NCBI RefSeq assembly: GCF_020539485.1
Contig: NZ_JACDXU010000002.1
Location: 186,001 to 250,000 of the forward strand
Direction: 5' to 3'
Origin: Fulverythrobacter ferritrahens
GTDB lineage: Bacteria; Pseudomonadota; Alphaproteobacteria; Sphingomonadales; Sphingomonadaceae
Length of the DNA stretch: 64,000 nt
Shown: positions 26,936 to 35,657 of the stretch, piece after piece
Position numbering within the stretch: the stretch's first letter is position 1
Layout: each line of letters begins with the position of its first letter
Translations under genes and position numbers: made by a program
Notes under the pieces: generated by a model
The model's input: only the letters and a program-made list of their open reading frames with translations
Databases searched by the model: none
Told to the model about the DNA's origin: nothing

Positions 26936-27075
26936 GGTTCTCTCTCGTTCGAATTGCTGTCGGGATGTCCCGGAAAGCGGCGCGCATAGCGGCCAAGCTC
27001 CGAATCGTCAAGCAATCCCGGCCCTTGATCGTGCCCCGGTTGCGATCCCCGACGTTGCGGGGTAGCGATCCGGGC

Positions 27076-27531
27076 ATGACCCGATGGCCGCTTCCAGACC
27101 CGATGGCCCGCGCGCTGGCGCTGGCGCGTGAAGGAGCGGCCGCCGGGGAAGTGCCGATCGGGGCGGTGATCGTCAAGGATGGCCGCGTGATTGCTGAGGC
27201 GCATAATGCCCCTCGCACGCTGAAAGACCCCACCGCCCATGCCGAACTGCTGGCGATTCGCCGGGCGAGCGAGGCCCTGGGGGCAGAGCGGCTGGAAGGC
27301 TGCGAATTGTGGGTCACGCTGGAGCCCTGCCCCATGTGCGCGGGCGCTATCTCCCACGCCCGAATCGCCCGGCTCTATTATGCCGCGCCCGATCCCAAGG
27401 GCGGCGCGGTGGAACATGGTGCGCGGGTGTTCGAGCAGAAGCAGTGCCTCCACCGGCCCGATGTTTATTCCGGCATGGGCGAGGATGAGGCGGCAGGGTT
27501 GCTGCGGGATTTCTTTGCCGCGCGGCGATAG
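27076..27531 (+). CDS. tadA: tRNA-adenosine(34) deaminase-like nucleoside deaminase
   Basis: A 151-residue cytidine/deoxycytidylate-type deaminase. Zinc ligands and the catalytic glutamate are in HAE (55-57) and PCPMC (84-88, C85 and C88). VPIGAVIVKDGRVIAEAHN and LEPCPMCAGAI match TadA, which makes inosine at the tRNA-Arg(ACG) wobble position. The ATG at 27076 follows an untranslated stretch; the frame is open back to 26965 without similarity. Confidence 0.9.
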   Translation: MTRWPLPDPMARALALAREGAAAGEVPIGAVIVKDGRVIAEAHNAPRTLKDPTAHAELLAIRRASEALGAERLEGCELWVTLEPCPMCAGAISHARIARLYYAAPDPKGGAVEHGARVFEQKQCLHRPDVYSGMGEDEAAGLLRDFFAARR

Positions 27532-27540
27532 GCGGCGTTT

Positions 27541-27572
27541 TACAATCCCCTCTACAATCCCCTCTACAATCC
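27541..27572. repeat. 12-bp tandem repeat with repeated stop codons
   Basis: TACAATCCCCTC occurs twice, followed by a partial TACAATCC. The unit length is a multiple of three, so reading the minus strand in the RNase T2 frame gives Gly-Leu-stop three times in a row. The first stop (27564-27566) ends the RNase T2 gene. Confidence 0.8.
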
Positions 27573-28292
27573 ACGCCAGATCTTTGCGGGCACCTGGTTC
27601 GCCGGGCCGAATTGCGCCTTGGTGCAGCGGGTTGGGCGAAAGGCCTTGTTGTAGCAAAGGCGGATTTCCTCCAGCCACCCTCCCTTGTTCAGCCGCACGC
27701 CGATCTTGTCGGGCGTGAAGGCCGGGGAAGCGTCTGCCAGGGCCTGACGAATCGCCCCGGCAGTCAGGCCGGGCTGTTTCGAGAGGCGATCAAGGTCGGG
27801 CAGTGTGAGCGAGGACCATAGGCCACGTGCAGTCTTGAAATAGGCCTCCGGGCGCTTTGCCATGCAGGAGCCATGCTTGGCCCACTCATGGGCGATCAGT
27901 GCGGCAGATGGCGTCATGCACAGGTTCTGGCGGGCGATCTGCGGGGTTACCTGAAGCTTGGTGGGGCACCATTGCGGCCAGTTACCGCCCTTTCCTTCCG
28001 GCCACAGCCCATGCAGGACGAGGCCGAAACGGCCGTTTCTGCCGCCACACTGGAAATTGTCGGCAGCCTTGGCCTTGCGGGTGCGGCAATATTCGGGGGA
28101 CCAGCTGAGGGCGAGCGTATAGTGCGTTGGGGCGGCCTGCCTGGCCGGCCCATCGGGCACCGGTTTGGGAATGTTGAAGGCTGCGCCGGGGACGCGGCAT
28201 TGATAGGCTTGCGCCAGTGCCGCGCCCGGAAGCGCGGCCAAGGCGGCGGCGGCGATGATGAGAACCCCACCCCTAAGCGAGCAGCTTGGCAT
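27564..28292 (-). CDS. ribonuclease T2 family protein
   Basis: A 242-residue secreted RNase. A signal peptide (VLIIAAAALAALPGAALAQA) precedes the catalytic domain. The two active-site blocks are intact: LVLHGLWPEG (H94) and HEWAKHGSC (H135, E136, H140). T2 enzymes cut RNA in the periplasm or outside via 2',3'-cyclic phosphates. Six or more cysteines are consistent with disulfides. The start overlaps the upstream membrane protein gene by about 20 bases; a longer frame to 28319 is less likely. Confidence 0.9.
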   Translation of the reverse strand: MPSCSLRGGVLIIAAAALAALPGAALAQAYQCRVPGAAFNIPKPVPDGPARQAAPTHYTLALSWSPEYCRTRKAKAADNFQCGGRNGRFGLVLHGLWPEGKGGNWPQWCPTKLQVTPQIARQNLCMTPSAALIAHEWAKHGSCMAKRPEAYFKTARGLWSSLTLPDLDRLSKQPGLTAGAIRQALADASPAFTPDKIGVRLNKGGWLEEIRLCYNKAFRPTRCTKAQFGPANQVPAKIWRGL

Positions 28293-28695
28293 CGCCAGTC
28301 CTTCGGGTAAACCAGCCATGGGCTGAGCGGGTGAAGAGGAGTGCGACTGCCAGCGGCTTCAGCACCATGGCGGCAAGCCAGAGAGGGGACAGCAGTCCCA
28401 TGGCGGCGGCGGTCGGAATGCTGATGAGGCTTCCCAAGGCCATCAGCGTCACAAGCCAGCGGGCGAATTTGGCGCGCAGGAACCAGATCAGCGAAATCGG
28501 GATCAGGGCAATGGAAAGGCGGGCGGACAGGATCACGATCATGGCGTCGTGATCGAGGCGCAATCCGGGGAGCCAGATTTCCAGATAATCTGCCTCGCGA
28601 TGGAGGTCCCGCATTCCGTCGATAAAGGAACAGCTCGCCTGCACGAGAAACAGCACCGCGAACAGCCGGATCGAGGCCGGGCGCCGCGTTTTCAT
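28273..28695 (-). CDS. hypothetical membrane protein
   Basis: A 140-residue protein with four hydrophobic segments at about residues 8-26, 50-70, 80-100 and 105-122 and basic ends. No family was recognised. The start overlaps the nadC stop (28692-28695) by four bases and the end overlaps the RNase T2 gene, so it is the middle gene of a nadC-membrane protein-RNase T2 run. Confidence 0.65.
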   Translation of the reverse strand: MKTRRPASIRLFAVLFLVQASCSFIDGMRDLHREADYLEIWLPGLRLDHDAMIVILSARLSIALIPISLIWFLRAKFARWLVTLMALGSLISIPTAAAMGLLSPLWLAAMVLKPLAVALLFTRSAHGWFTRRTGDAKLLA

Positions 28696-29555
28696 AAGGG
28701 CGTGAAATCGAGCCCGATATCGGCGGCCGGGGCGCTCTGGGTCAAGCGCCCGACCGAGACGTAATCCACCCCGCTGGCCGCGATGGCGCCGATAGTGGCG
28801 AGCGTTACGCCGCCGGAAGCTTCCGTTGCGGCCCGTCCGGCGACCATGGCAACGGCTTCGCGCAGGGTTTCGGGGTTCATATTATCGAGCAGCAGATGGC
28901 TGGCACCGGCCTGCAGTGCCGGTTCGATCTGGTCGAGCCGGTCAATTTCGCAGATGATGTCCTTTACCCCCGCATCGCGTGCCCGGCGCACCGCTTCTCC
29001 CACATCGCCTGCGACGAGGACGTGATTGTCCTTGATCATCGCTGCGTCCCACAGGCCCATGCGATGGTTTTGCGCGCCGCCCATGCGGGTGGCGTATTTT
29101 TCCAGATGGCGCAGGCCGGGAATGGTCTTGCGTGTGTCGAGCAGCTTGGCCTTCGCGGTGCCCATGGCGCGGACAAAGTCGCGCGTCATGGTGGCGATGC
29201 CGGAAAGGTGCTGTACCGTGTTGAGCGCGCTGCGCTCTGCCGTCAGCATCGCCCGGGCGTTGCCCGAAAGGCGCATGATGTCTGACCCGGCAGGTACTTC
29301 TGCGCCTTCTGCGGCAAGGATTTCGATTTCCATTTCCGGGTCGAGCAGGCGGAAGAACGCAGCGGCGATGGGCAGGCCCGCCACTACGATCGGATCGCGG
29401 CTGTCCATCACGCCGGAAAAGAGGGCATCGGCGGGAATTACGCTTTCGGCGGTAACGTCATGCCCGCCGCCCGGCAGGCCCACGCCCAGATCCTCATCCA
29501 GAGTGGCGCGAACGAAGGATGCGAGGTCGAAGCCGGGAAGTGTGAAACTGGTCAT
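28692..29555 (-). CDS. nadC: nicotinate-nucleotide pyrophosphorylase (carboxylating)
   Basis: A 287-residue quinolinate phosphoribosyltransferase. Family motifs are ALNTVQHLSGIAT, LLDTRKTIPGLR, MGLWDAAMIKDNH and the C-terminal EASGGV with SVGRLTQSAPA. It converts quinolinate and PRPP to nicotinate mononucleotide in NAD synthesis. It is the first gene of its run; a palindromic repeat lies just upstream. Confidence 0.96.
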   Translation of the reverse strand: MTSFTLPGFDLASFVRATLDEDLGVGLPGGGHDVTAESVIPADALFSGVMDSRDPIVVAGLPIAAAFFRLLDPEMEIEILAAEGAEVPAGSDIMRLSGNARAMLTAERSALNTVQHLSGIATMTRDFVRAMGTAKAKLLDTRKTIPGLRHLEKYATRMGGAQNHRMGLWDAAMIKDNHVLVAGDVGEAVRRARDAGVKDIICEIDRLDQIEPALQAGASHLLLDNMNPETLREAVAMVAGRAATEASGGVTLATIGAIAASGVDYVSVGRLTQSAPAADIGLDFTPL

Positions 29556-29593
29556 TGGCGACGCTTAGAACGCCATGCCGCCCAAATCCACTT

Positions 29594-29660
29594 CGTCATT
29601 GTGGGGAGTGGAAGCAATCCACGGCGTGAGGCCCTGGATTGCTTCTTTCGGCTCGCAATG
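29594..29660. repeat. intergenic palindromic repeat (REP-like), second copy
   Basis: A 67-bp imperfect inverted repeat whose outer ends read CGTCATTG and CAATG and whose inner arms GAAGCAATCCA/GGATTGCTTC match. It is related to the element at 6768-6850 by the shared CGTCATTG and AAGCAATCCA words. It fills the gap between the start of nadC and the end of the LytTR regulator gene. Confidence 0.7.
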
Positions 29661-29663
29661 CCC

Positions 29664-30461
29664 TTAATGAACGAAGCGGGCCACCACATCGCGATAGGAG
29701 CGGCTGACCTTCACCTGTGCGCCGCTTTCCAGCACAAGGAAGCATTCGCCATTGGTGTGGGGCTTTACCTGCCGCACCTTGTCGAGATTGACGATGGTGG
29801 AGCGATGCACGCGCTGGAAAGTGCGCGGGTCCAGCCGGCGTTCGAGATCCTTCATGGTTTCCCGCAGGATCAGCGAATTGTCGCCGGTATAGATACACAT
29901 ATAGTCGCCCGCGGCCTCGATATGCTCGATCGAATCGACGTCCACGCGGAAGATCTGGCCGCGATCCTTGACGTTGATGAGCTTCTCATAACGGGATGCG
30001 GCGCCATCATCTTCCTCGACGAGGTTTTCGACCGCATCGGGGGCGACCTCGGCAAGCACTTCCTTGAGCTTCTCAGCCTCTTCGGCGGAGCGCTTCTCGG
30101 CCAGACGGGTGCGCACGCGCTCCATCGTGTCGGCCAGCTTGTCCACGTCCACCGGCTTCATCAGATAGTTCACCGCATTCGCCTCGAAGGCGCGGATCGC
30201 ATGTTCCTGAAAGGCGGTCACGAAGACGAACAGCGGCGGCTCGATCTCCATCACGCCCTTCACCACGGAAAATCCGTCAAAGCCGGGCATCTGGATGTCG
30301 AGGAAGACCAGATCGGGCTTCTCGGTCTTGATCTTGCGGATGGCCTCGCGCCCATTGGCGCAAGTGTCGATCACTTCGACGTCGGTGAATTCCTGGAGCC
30401 GCAATTGCAGGCCCTGGATGGCGAGTTTCTCGTCATCAACGATGATTGTGCGGATGCTCAT
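29664..30461 (-). CDS. LytTR-family response regulator
   Basis: A 265-residue response regulator. The receiver domain (1-120) has the acidic pair D9-D10, the phosphoacceptor D55 in VFLDIQMPG and K102 in LMKPVD. The C-terminal LytTR DNA-binding domain (about 160-265) includes YMCIYTGDNSLILRETM and FQRVHRSTIVN. A charged linker rich in glutamate joins them. Its start overlaps the histidine kinase stop (ATGA), forming a LytS/LytR-like pair (also AlgZ/AlgR-like). Confidence 0.92.
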   Translation of the reverse strand: MSIRTIIVDDEKLAIQGLQLRLQEFTDVEVIDTCANGREAIRKIKTEKPDLVFLDIQMPGFDGFSVVKGVMEIEPPLFVFVTAFQEHAIRAFEANAVNYLMKPVDVDKLADTMERVRTRLAEKRSAEEAEKLKEVLAEVAPDAVENLVEEDDGAASRYEKLINVKDRGQIFRVDVDSIEHIEAAGDYMCIYTGDNSLILRETMKDLERRLDPRTFQRVHRSTIVNLDKVRQVKPHTNGECFLVLESGAQVKVSRSYRDVVARFVH

Positions 30462-31696
30462 GCGCCAAGCCCCATTTCGCGTTGGACGGGTTGCTGGCCC
30501 TGATTGGATTGGGCGCCTTGCGGTGTGTATCCGGCCTGTGCCGGCTTGCTCTGCGGTTTCGGCAGGGTAGTTGTCTCCTCTTGCTCGGCCGCTTCATATG
30601 GGATCTCGATCACCACAGTGAAACCGCCTTGCGCCGGTGTACGGGTCTCGAAGACGTGATCGTCACCATAAGCCTGGGCCAGCCGATCCCTGATGTTGGT
30701 CAGCCCAACCCCGGTAGAAGACATCACGCCCGCGCTACCCGGGCTGTTGCCGGAGAAGTTCGCCCCCATGCGCGCGCTTTGCAATCCCGGGCCGGTGTCG
30801 GCCACGGTGACGCGAAGCCTTTGCCCGATGAGCCGCGCCGAAATGCTGATCTCCGCCCCTTCCTCCTGCGGAGAGACGGCATATTTGATCGCATTTTCAA
30901 CCAGCGGCTGCAGCAGCAGCGACGGCAGCAAGGCATTGCGGGTTGCATCGTCGATGCGAAATTCGGTGCGCAGCCGCTCCTCGAAGCGCATCCGCTCGAT
31001 GTCGAGATAGAGCTTCAGGGTCTCCACTTCCTCTTCCACGGTCACCATGCTGCCCGGTTCGTTCACCAGAGTGTGGCGCAGGAAGGCTGAAAGGCGAGTC
31101 AGCATCGCATTGGCGGGCTCGGTCTGCTTGAGCAGCACCAGCGTGGAGATGGAGTTGAGCGTGTTGAACAGGAAATGCGGATTGAGCTGATAGCGCAGCA
31201 TCGCCAGCTGGGCGGTGGTTGCCTGCAGCTGCATCTGGGCGAGCTGATCGGCATTCTCTTCCGCCTGCAGGAAGTAATTGATGGCATAATACAGTGCCGA
31301 CCATGCGCCCAGCAGGGTCATGTCGATATAGAACACGCCCAGGAACAATTGGGCAAAGCTGGCGTCGCTGGTAGGCCGATAGAGCCCGATTACCCAGGCA
31401 TCGATGAAGCAATAGAGACACACTGCCACACCCAGCGCCAGCGGGCTGAAGGTCCAGGTGATGACCGGCCGCCGATGGATCAGCTGGCGATAGACTACAG
31501 ACAGCAACAGGCTGATCGAGAAGCCCGTGATCGCTGCGATCAGGATGATGACCAGGAAGCTGAGCGGCTGGGAATTCGCCAGCGCGGAGACCGAGCGGAA
31601 TACGAAAATACCGCCCCAGCCGGCGAACTGGAGATGCCAGAAAGCCCGGCTCTTGTTCGCGAAGAACGGGGTCGGTTGTGAAGGCAGCACGGCCAT
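30458..31696 (-). CDS. LytS/AlgZ-type sensor histidine kinase
   Basis: A 412-residue membrane kinase. About four transmembrane helices cover residues 20-145, followed by the His_kinase domain with the phosphoacceptor H174 in LNPHFLFNTLNSIS and an ATPase domain with PLVENAIKYA and GVGLTNIRDRL. The C-terminal 45 residues are a glutamine/proline-rich tail not found in most relatives. It should phosphorylate the adjacent LytTR regulator; the signal is unknown. Confidence 0.92.
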   Translation of the reverse strand: MAVLPSQPTPFFANKSRAFWHLQFAGWGGIFVFRSVSALANSQPLSFLVIILIAAITGFSISLLLSVVYRQLIHRRPVITWTFSPLALGVAVCLYCFIDAWVIGLYRPTSDASFAQLFLGVFYIDMTLLGAWSALYYAINYFLQAEENADQLAQMQLQATTAQLAMLRYQLNPHFLFNTLNSISTLVLLKQTEPANAMLTRLSAFLRHTLVNEPGSMVTVEEEVETLKLYLDIERMRFEERLRTEFRIDDATRNALLPSLLLQPLVENAIKYAVSPQEEGAEISISARLIGQRLRVTVADTGPGLQSARMGANFSGNSPGSAGVMSSTGVGLTNIRDRLAQAYGDDHVFETRTPAQGGFTVVIEIPYEAAEQEETTTLPKPQSKPAQAGYTPQGAQSNQGQQPVQREMGLGA

Positions 31697-31853
31697 GGTG
31701 ATGTTCTAGCCCAAAATTCGCCTGAGCGTCAGAATGTTTTGCGTTGCCTCGTGCAAGGAGTCCCCTGGATTGTGGGGAAATTGCCCGGTCGGTCCCAAAC
31801 GCTGGCGTGGCTTGCCCGGTCAGCCCGGGCCATGCCGATTGCGGGAATGGAGT

Positions 31854-32591
31854 TTATTTGCCGGCACTTGCCCGCGCGATGGCTGCTGCCAGCGCATCGC
31901 GCGACTGGGCGCCTGAAAGTGCTTCGTTCCCGATTACCCATGAAGGAGTTCCGGTGAAACCGATCGCTTCGGCAATGCGCTGGTTGTTCTGGATTTCGAC
32001 CTCATATTTGCCGCTGGCGATGTCGGCTTTGGCTTTTGCCAGATCGAGCCCGGCTTCACTGGCGGCTGCATCGATAGTGGCCGGCACGACCTGGTCCTTG
32101 GCGAACATCGCCTTGTGGAAGGCGGCGTAGCGCCCCTGATCGGCAGCGGCCAGCGCCATGCGCGCGGCATCGTCGCTATCGGGGGAGATCACCGCCTCTT
32201 CCCGGACTACGACCTTCAGATCCTTGTTCGCGGCGATCAGAGCTTCCACTTCCGGAACGCTGAGGCGGCAATAGGGGCAGGCATAGTCGGAAAATTCGAC
32301 CAACACGATCTTGCCGTTGGGATTGCCCAGCACCGCGCCTGGATAGGGGTTTTCGATCGCCCCGCGCAGCGGCGCCAGCCGAGCCTGCATCTCGCGCTGC
32401 TGCAGGCGTTGCATAGCCTCGGGCAGGATTTCGGGATGATCCAGAATATAGTCACGCACGATGGTTTCGGTCGCCCCGCGCCCCGCGCCGGTGGCTTGCC
32501 ACGCCCAGCCGCCGGCAAAGCCGAGCAGTGCGGAACCGAAGACGATTGCCACGATGGGCAGGATGCCGCCGAAGCGTGATGAAGAAGCCAT
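31854..32591 (-). CDS. DsbA-family thioredoxin-like protein
   Basis: A 245-residue envelope thiol oxidoreductase. An N-terminal signal anchor (IVAIVFGSALLGFAGGWAW) is followed by a short helical segment of the Com1/ScsC-like kind (YILDHPEILPEAMQRLQ) and a DsbA fold with the redox motif CPYC at 105-108 and a cis-proline TPSWVIG near the end. It probably forms or shuffles disulfides in periplasmic proteins. It lies 11 bases after the M48 peptidase gene. Confidence 0.9.
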   Translation of the reverse strand: MASSSRFGGILPIVAIVFGSALLGFAGGWAWQATGAGRGATETIVRDYILDHPEILPEAMQRLQQREMQARLAPLRGAIENPYPGAVLGNPNGKIVLVEFSDYACPYCRLSVPEVEALIAANKDLKVVVREEAVISPDSDDAARMALAAADQGRYAAFHKAMFAKDQVVPATIDAAASEAGLDLAKAKADIASGKYEVEIQNNQRIAEAIGFTGTPSWVIGNEALSGAQSRDALAAAIARASAGK

Positions 32592-32602
32592 GGGGCAGAG
32601 CG

Positions 32603-33970
32603 CTACTTGCGCTTCTTCTGCCGTTCAAGCTCCGCTTTCGCGGCCATCGCAATATCCTGCGCGCGCAGCCAGTCGGGCGAGCCAGTGGGCAGGCCCCTTT
32701 CAGCAGCTTCCGCGCTGGTGAGGGCCATGGCCATCTGGCCGCTCATCGATTGCTGTTCCGCACTGGCCAGCCTTGCGCGCGGCATATCTCCGCGCGCCGC
32801 ATAGACCACCCCCAGCTGATACCAGGCGAAGGGATTGTAGCGGTCCTTGGTCACGGCGGCTTTCAGCACCTGTTCGGCTTCTTCGAAATTGGACTGGTTC
32901 TCGGTAGCGATCAGGGCATGGCCGAAGGTCGTGGCGATCAGTGGCGTGTTACCGGTGAGGCGCGTTGCCTCGCGCAGTGGCTCCAGCGCGTCACGCGGGC
33001 GACCGGATTCGAGCAAGATCTGGCCCTCAAGCTCCAGGAAATAGGGATTTTGCGGATCGGCTTCGATCAGGGCCCTGGTCTCCGTCAGCGCCTTATCCAC
33101 CTGCGCATCCTTGTGATAGGCATAGGCCCGGGCATAGCGGGCGGGGATGCCGGTCATCGTGGTTGGATAGGCGCGCAAAGTGTCCTGCGGCTTGGCAAGA
33201 TAGCCATAGAGCTTGGCCTTGGCGCGCTGGAAACGCTCCTCCAGCTGCGGATTGTTCGGCGTGTTCCAGGCCGGATCGCGCTGATAATCCCGTTCGAGAT
33301 TGGTAATGCGATCCCCGGTGAGGGGGTGTGTGCGCGAAAAGCCGGCTTCATCGTCCTGACTCACGCCATAGCGGAATTCGAGATTCTGCAGCTTCTTGAA
33401 GAATTCGATGGAGCCCCGGCCGGAAATGCCCGCCTTGGAAAGAAAATCCACGGCCGCGGCGTCGGCGGAACTTTCCTGTACCCGGCTGAAGGCCAGATAT
33501 TTGCCCATCGCGGCCTGCTGACCCGCTGCCAGGATGCCCATGCCTGCCTCGCCAGCGCCTGCCGCAATCGCGGCGACGCCCAGCAGCAGCGAGACGATGG
33601 TGATATTGGTCGCCTCGGAAATGCCCTCGGAACTGCGGATGATATGTCCGCCCGTGATGTGGCCCAGCTCGTGGGCCATCACGCCCTGAACTTCATTGGC
33701 CGTGTCAGCCGCGTTGATCAGCCCGCTATGGATATAGATCCTCTGCCCACCGGCCACGAAGGCGTTGATCGAATTATCCTGCACCAGCACGATCTCGACC
33801 GCGCCCCTGCCCAGCCCCGCAGCCTCGGCCAGCGGGTCGACCATGTCCTGCAACAGCTTCTCGGTTTCCGCATCGCGCAAGATCGATTGCGCAGCGGCGG
33901 GCTGGATCGCCAACTGCAGTGCGGCAAGCAGGGCGGCCAGACGGGCCAGAATCCGGATAGGTGCGCGCAT
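32603..33970 (-). CDS. M48 family metallopeptidase with TPR repeats (BepA-like)
   Basis: A 455-residue periplasmic protein with signal peptide ILARLAALLAALQLAIQPAAAQ. The zinc site HELGH is at 100-104 and the third ligand region is ESSADAAAVDF. A tetratricopeptide-like helical C-terminal half begins at about residue 280. The layout matches BepA/YfgC, which degrades or assists outer-membrane proteins such as LptD. The ATG at 33970 gives the signal peptide; the longer frame does not help. It shares a run with the DsbA-like gene. Confidence 0.9.
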   Translation of the reverse strand: MRAPIRILARLAALLAALQLAIQPAAAQSILRDAETEKLLQDMVDPLAEAAGLGRGAVEIVLVQDNSINAFVAGGQRIYIHSGLINAADTANEVQGVMAHELGHITGGHIIRSSEGISEATNITIVSLLLGVAAIAAGAGEAGMGILAAGQQAAMGKYLAFSRVQESSADAAAVDFLSKAGISGRGSIEFFKKLQNLEFRYGVSQDDEAGFSRTHPLTGDRITNLERDYQRDPAWNTPNNPQLEERFQRAKAKLYGYLAKPQDTLRAYPTTMTGIPARYARAYAYHKDAQVDKALTETRALIEADPQNPYFLELEGQILLESGRPRDALEPLREATRLTGNTPLIATTFGHALIATENQSNFEEAEQVLKAAVTKDRYNPFAWYQLGVVYAARGDMPRARLASAEQQSMSGQMAMALTSAEAAERGLPTGSPDWLRAQDIAMAAKAELERQKKRK

Positions 33971-34060
33971 TGCCTTCCTGCTATCGTTTAAGCGGCTGAA
34001 CCGACGCTGAAGCGCTGCCAGATTTGGCCGCTTCCGCCAGGAAGGCAAGCGTTGTGTCGA

Positions 34061-35563
34061 TCAGCGGATCAAGGCTCGCGCAGCCTTTTCGATCAGCACT
34101 ACATCTTCGGAGATTTCCCCCAGCACCGCGATTTCGCCGGTGGCCATGCGGCGGATCATCACCAGGCCGAATTCATGACCCTCATCGGGAAGGTCCTCGA
34201 AGCTGGCAGGCTGGATCTTGCGCAGTTCGCGCACGATTGCCGTGTTGGGCTCGGTAGAAGCGCTGCTGGACGGCTTTCCGGCCTCTTCGCGGCGCAGCAG
34301 CCTTTCGGCCGCAACCACGCCTTTCAGCCCGCCCTGTGCCTGTCGCAGGAACTGGCCCAATGTGCCGCGTTCCAGACCCAGACGATGCGCATGGTTGAGC
34401 GCGGCGGCATATTCGGTGAGGCGCGTCTTGTCGTAATCAGCGCCGAATACCAGCTTCACGATCGGCGTCATCGGCGCGCGATCCTGCACCGCCAGGCCGG
34501 ATGCCTCCAGCAGTTCGGCAAATTCATCGGGGTCTGCCGCAGCGGCGAGCGAGAAATCGTAAGCGCGGGAGATCGCATCATAGAGCGCGGCCCGCGTGCG
34601 GTCCTCGTTCGAAGTGGCGATCTGCGCGAATTCGCGCGCGGAGGCGAGCCAGTCGCCCAGCCCCATTTCGGCCTCGTCCATCTCGGGAAGGTCGATGGAA
34701 CTCGGCACATTTTCCCCGCCCGCAATCGGGTCGGAGGCGGGAAGCGGAGCCGCGTCGAAACTGCCACCACCGAAATGCGGCACGGGCAGAAGGGCTTCAT
34801 CCAGGCTGGGGATGGCATCGCGGGATTGCAGGTTGACCACATCCTCGGCCGCTGGCCCGTCCGCCCAATTTTCGATCGGCTGGTCGGCAGGGCGCGGCAG
34901 CACCGGAGTGGGTTCGTCTTCCAGAGCCTGGTCGATTTCGAGCATCAGCTCGTCCGTGGCGCGCTGGTCGGCCAGTTCCTTCCAGTTGATGACGCCATAA
35001 ATGAAGTCGATCGTGTCATCGTCGCTGGAGAAGGGCAGCAGGATCCCGCGATAGAGAATGGTCTGCCGGCGTTGATTGACGAATTCGGCCTCGAACCCGA
35101 TCGGGGCCTGATTGGCCAGAATCTGCATATAATGATCGGTGATGCGCGACAGCAGGGAACGGCTTGGCACGTCGGAGAGATGCTCGATCACTCCTTCGGC
35201 GCCGCATTCCTCAGCCAGCTTCTCGCCGAGATGCGAAATACCGGGATTCTCCACGCCGGCCGTGAAGTCCAGCAACACGCTGTAGGGCCCGAAATCGGGC
35301 AGCGCATCGGGATCAAGATCTTCGATGGAAGGAAAGTTCCGGTCATCCAGAAGGCTGGCCCAGAAATTATAGGCGCGCACCTGCATCCGGCGCTCGTCCC
35401 GGCCGATCGGGCCGGGATGCGGCTCGCTTGCGGCACCGTCATCGGCGGAATCATATGCGTCGCTATCGCTGCCAGCCCCGACGGGATCGGCCAAACTGCC
35501 TCTCAGCGTGTCCATGGCCCAAAAGCCCCCTTGCATCGTCTGGATGCCGTTTTGGCGCGACAT
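34061..35563 (-). CDS. large hypothetical protein with N-terminal PAS-like domain
   Basis: An acidic soluble protein of up to 500 residues. Residues about 58-200 resemble the alphaproteobacterial PAS_5 domain (MQVRAYNFWASLLDDRNFP, then a PDFGPYSVLLDF strand and HLGEKLAEECG). The middle is low-complexity acidic linker, and the last 180 residues are helical with no clear match. An alternative ATG at 35515 has AAGGGGG upstream. Caulobacter proteins with this PAS type take part in polarity and cell-cycle signalling; any such role here is inference. Confidence 0.65.
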   Translation of the reverse strand: MSRQNGIQTMQGGFWAMDTLRGSLADPVGAGSDSDAYDSADDGAASEPHPGPIGRDERRMQVRAYNFWASLLDDRNFPSIEDLDPDALPDFGPYSVLLDFTAGVENPGISHLGEKLAEECGAEGVIEHLSDVPSRSLLSRITDHYMQILANQAPIGFEAEFVNQRRQTILYRGILLPFSSDDDTIDFIYGVINWKELADQRATDELMLEIDQALEDEPTPVLPRPADQPIENWADGPAAEDVVNLQSRDAIPSLDEALLPVPHFGGGSFDAAPLPASDPIAGGENVPSSIDLPEMDEAEMGLGDWLASAREFAQIATSNEDRTRAALYDAISRAYDFSLAAAADPDEFAELLEASGLAVQDRAPMTPIVKLVFGADYDKTRLTEYAAALNHAHRLGLERGTLGQFLRQAQGGLKGVVAAERLLRREEAGKPSSSASTEPNTAIVRELRKIQPASFEDLPDEGHEFGLVMIRRMATGEIAVLGEISEDVVLIEKAARALIR

Positions 35564-35599
35564 GGTAAAATTACTGTTAAGTTGTGCCGGACTTTACGG

Positions 35600-35631
35600 C
35601 TGACGTCATTCGGTCAGCTAATCGACGTCAG
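35600..35631. promoter_or_regulatory. inverted repeat between the MFS and PAS genes
   Basis: CTGACGTC/GACGTCAG, an 8-bp perfect inverted repeat with a 16-base spacer, lies 37 bases upstream of the PAS-like gene and 27 bases beyond the MFS stop. It could be an operator for the former or a weak 3' hairpin for the latter. Confidence 0.35.
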
Positions 35632-35657
35632 TTTTCCGGGAATTACTTCGATTCGCA

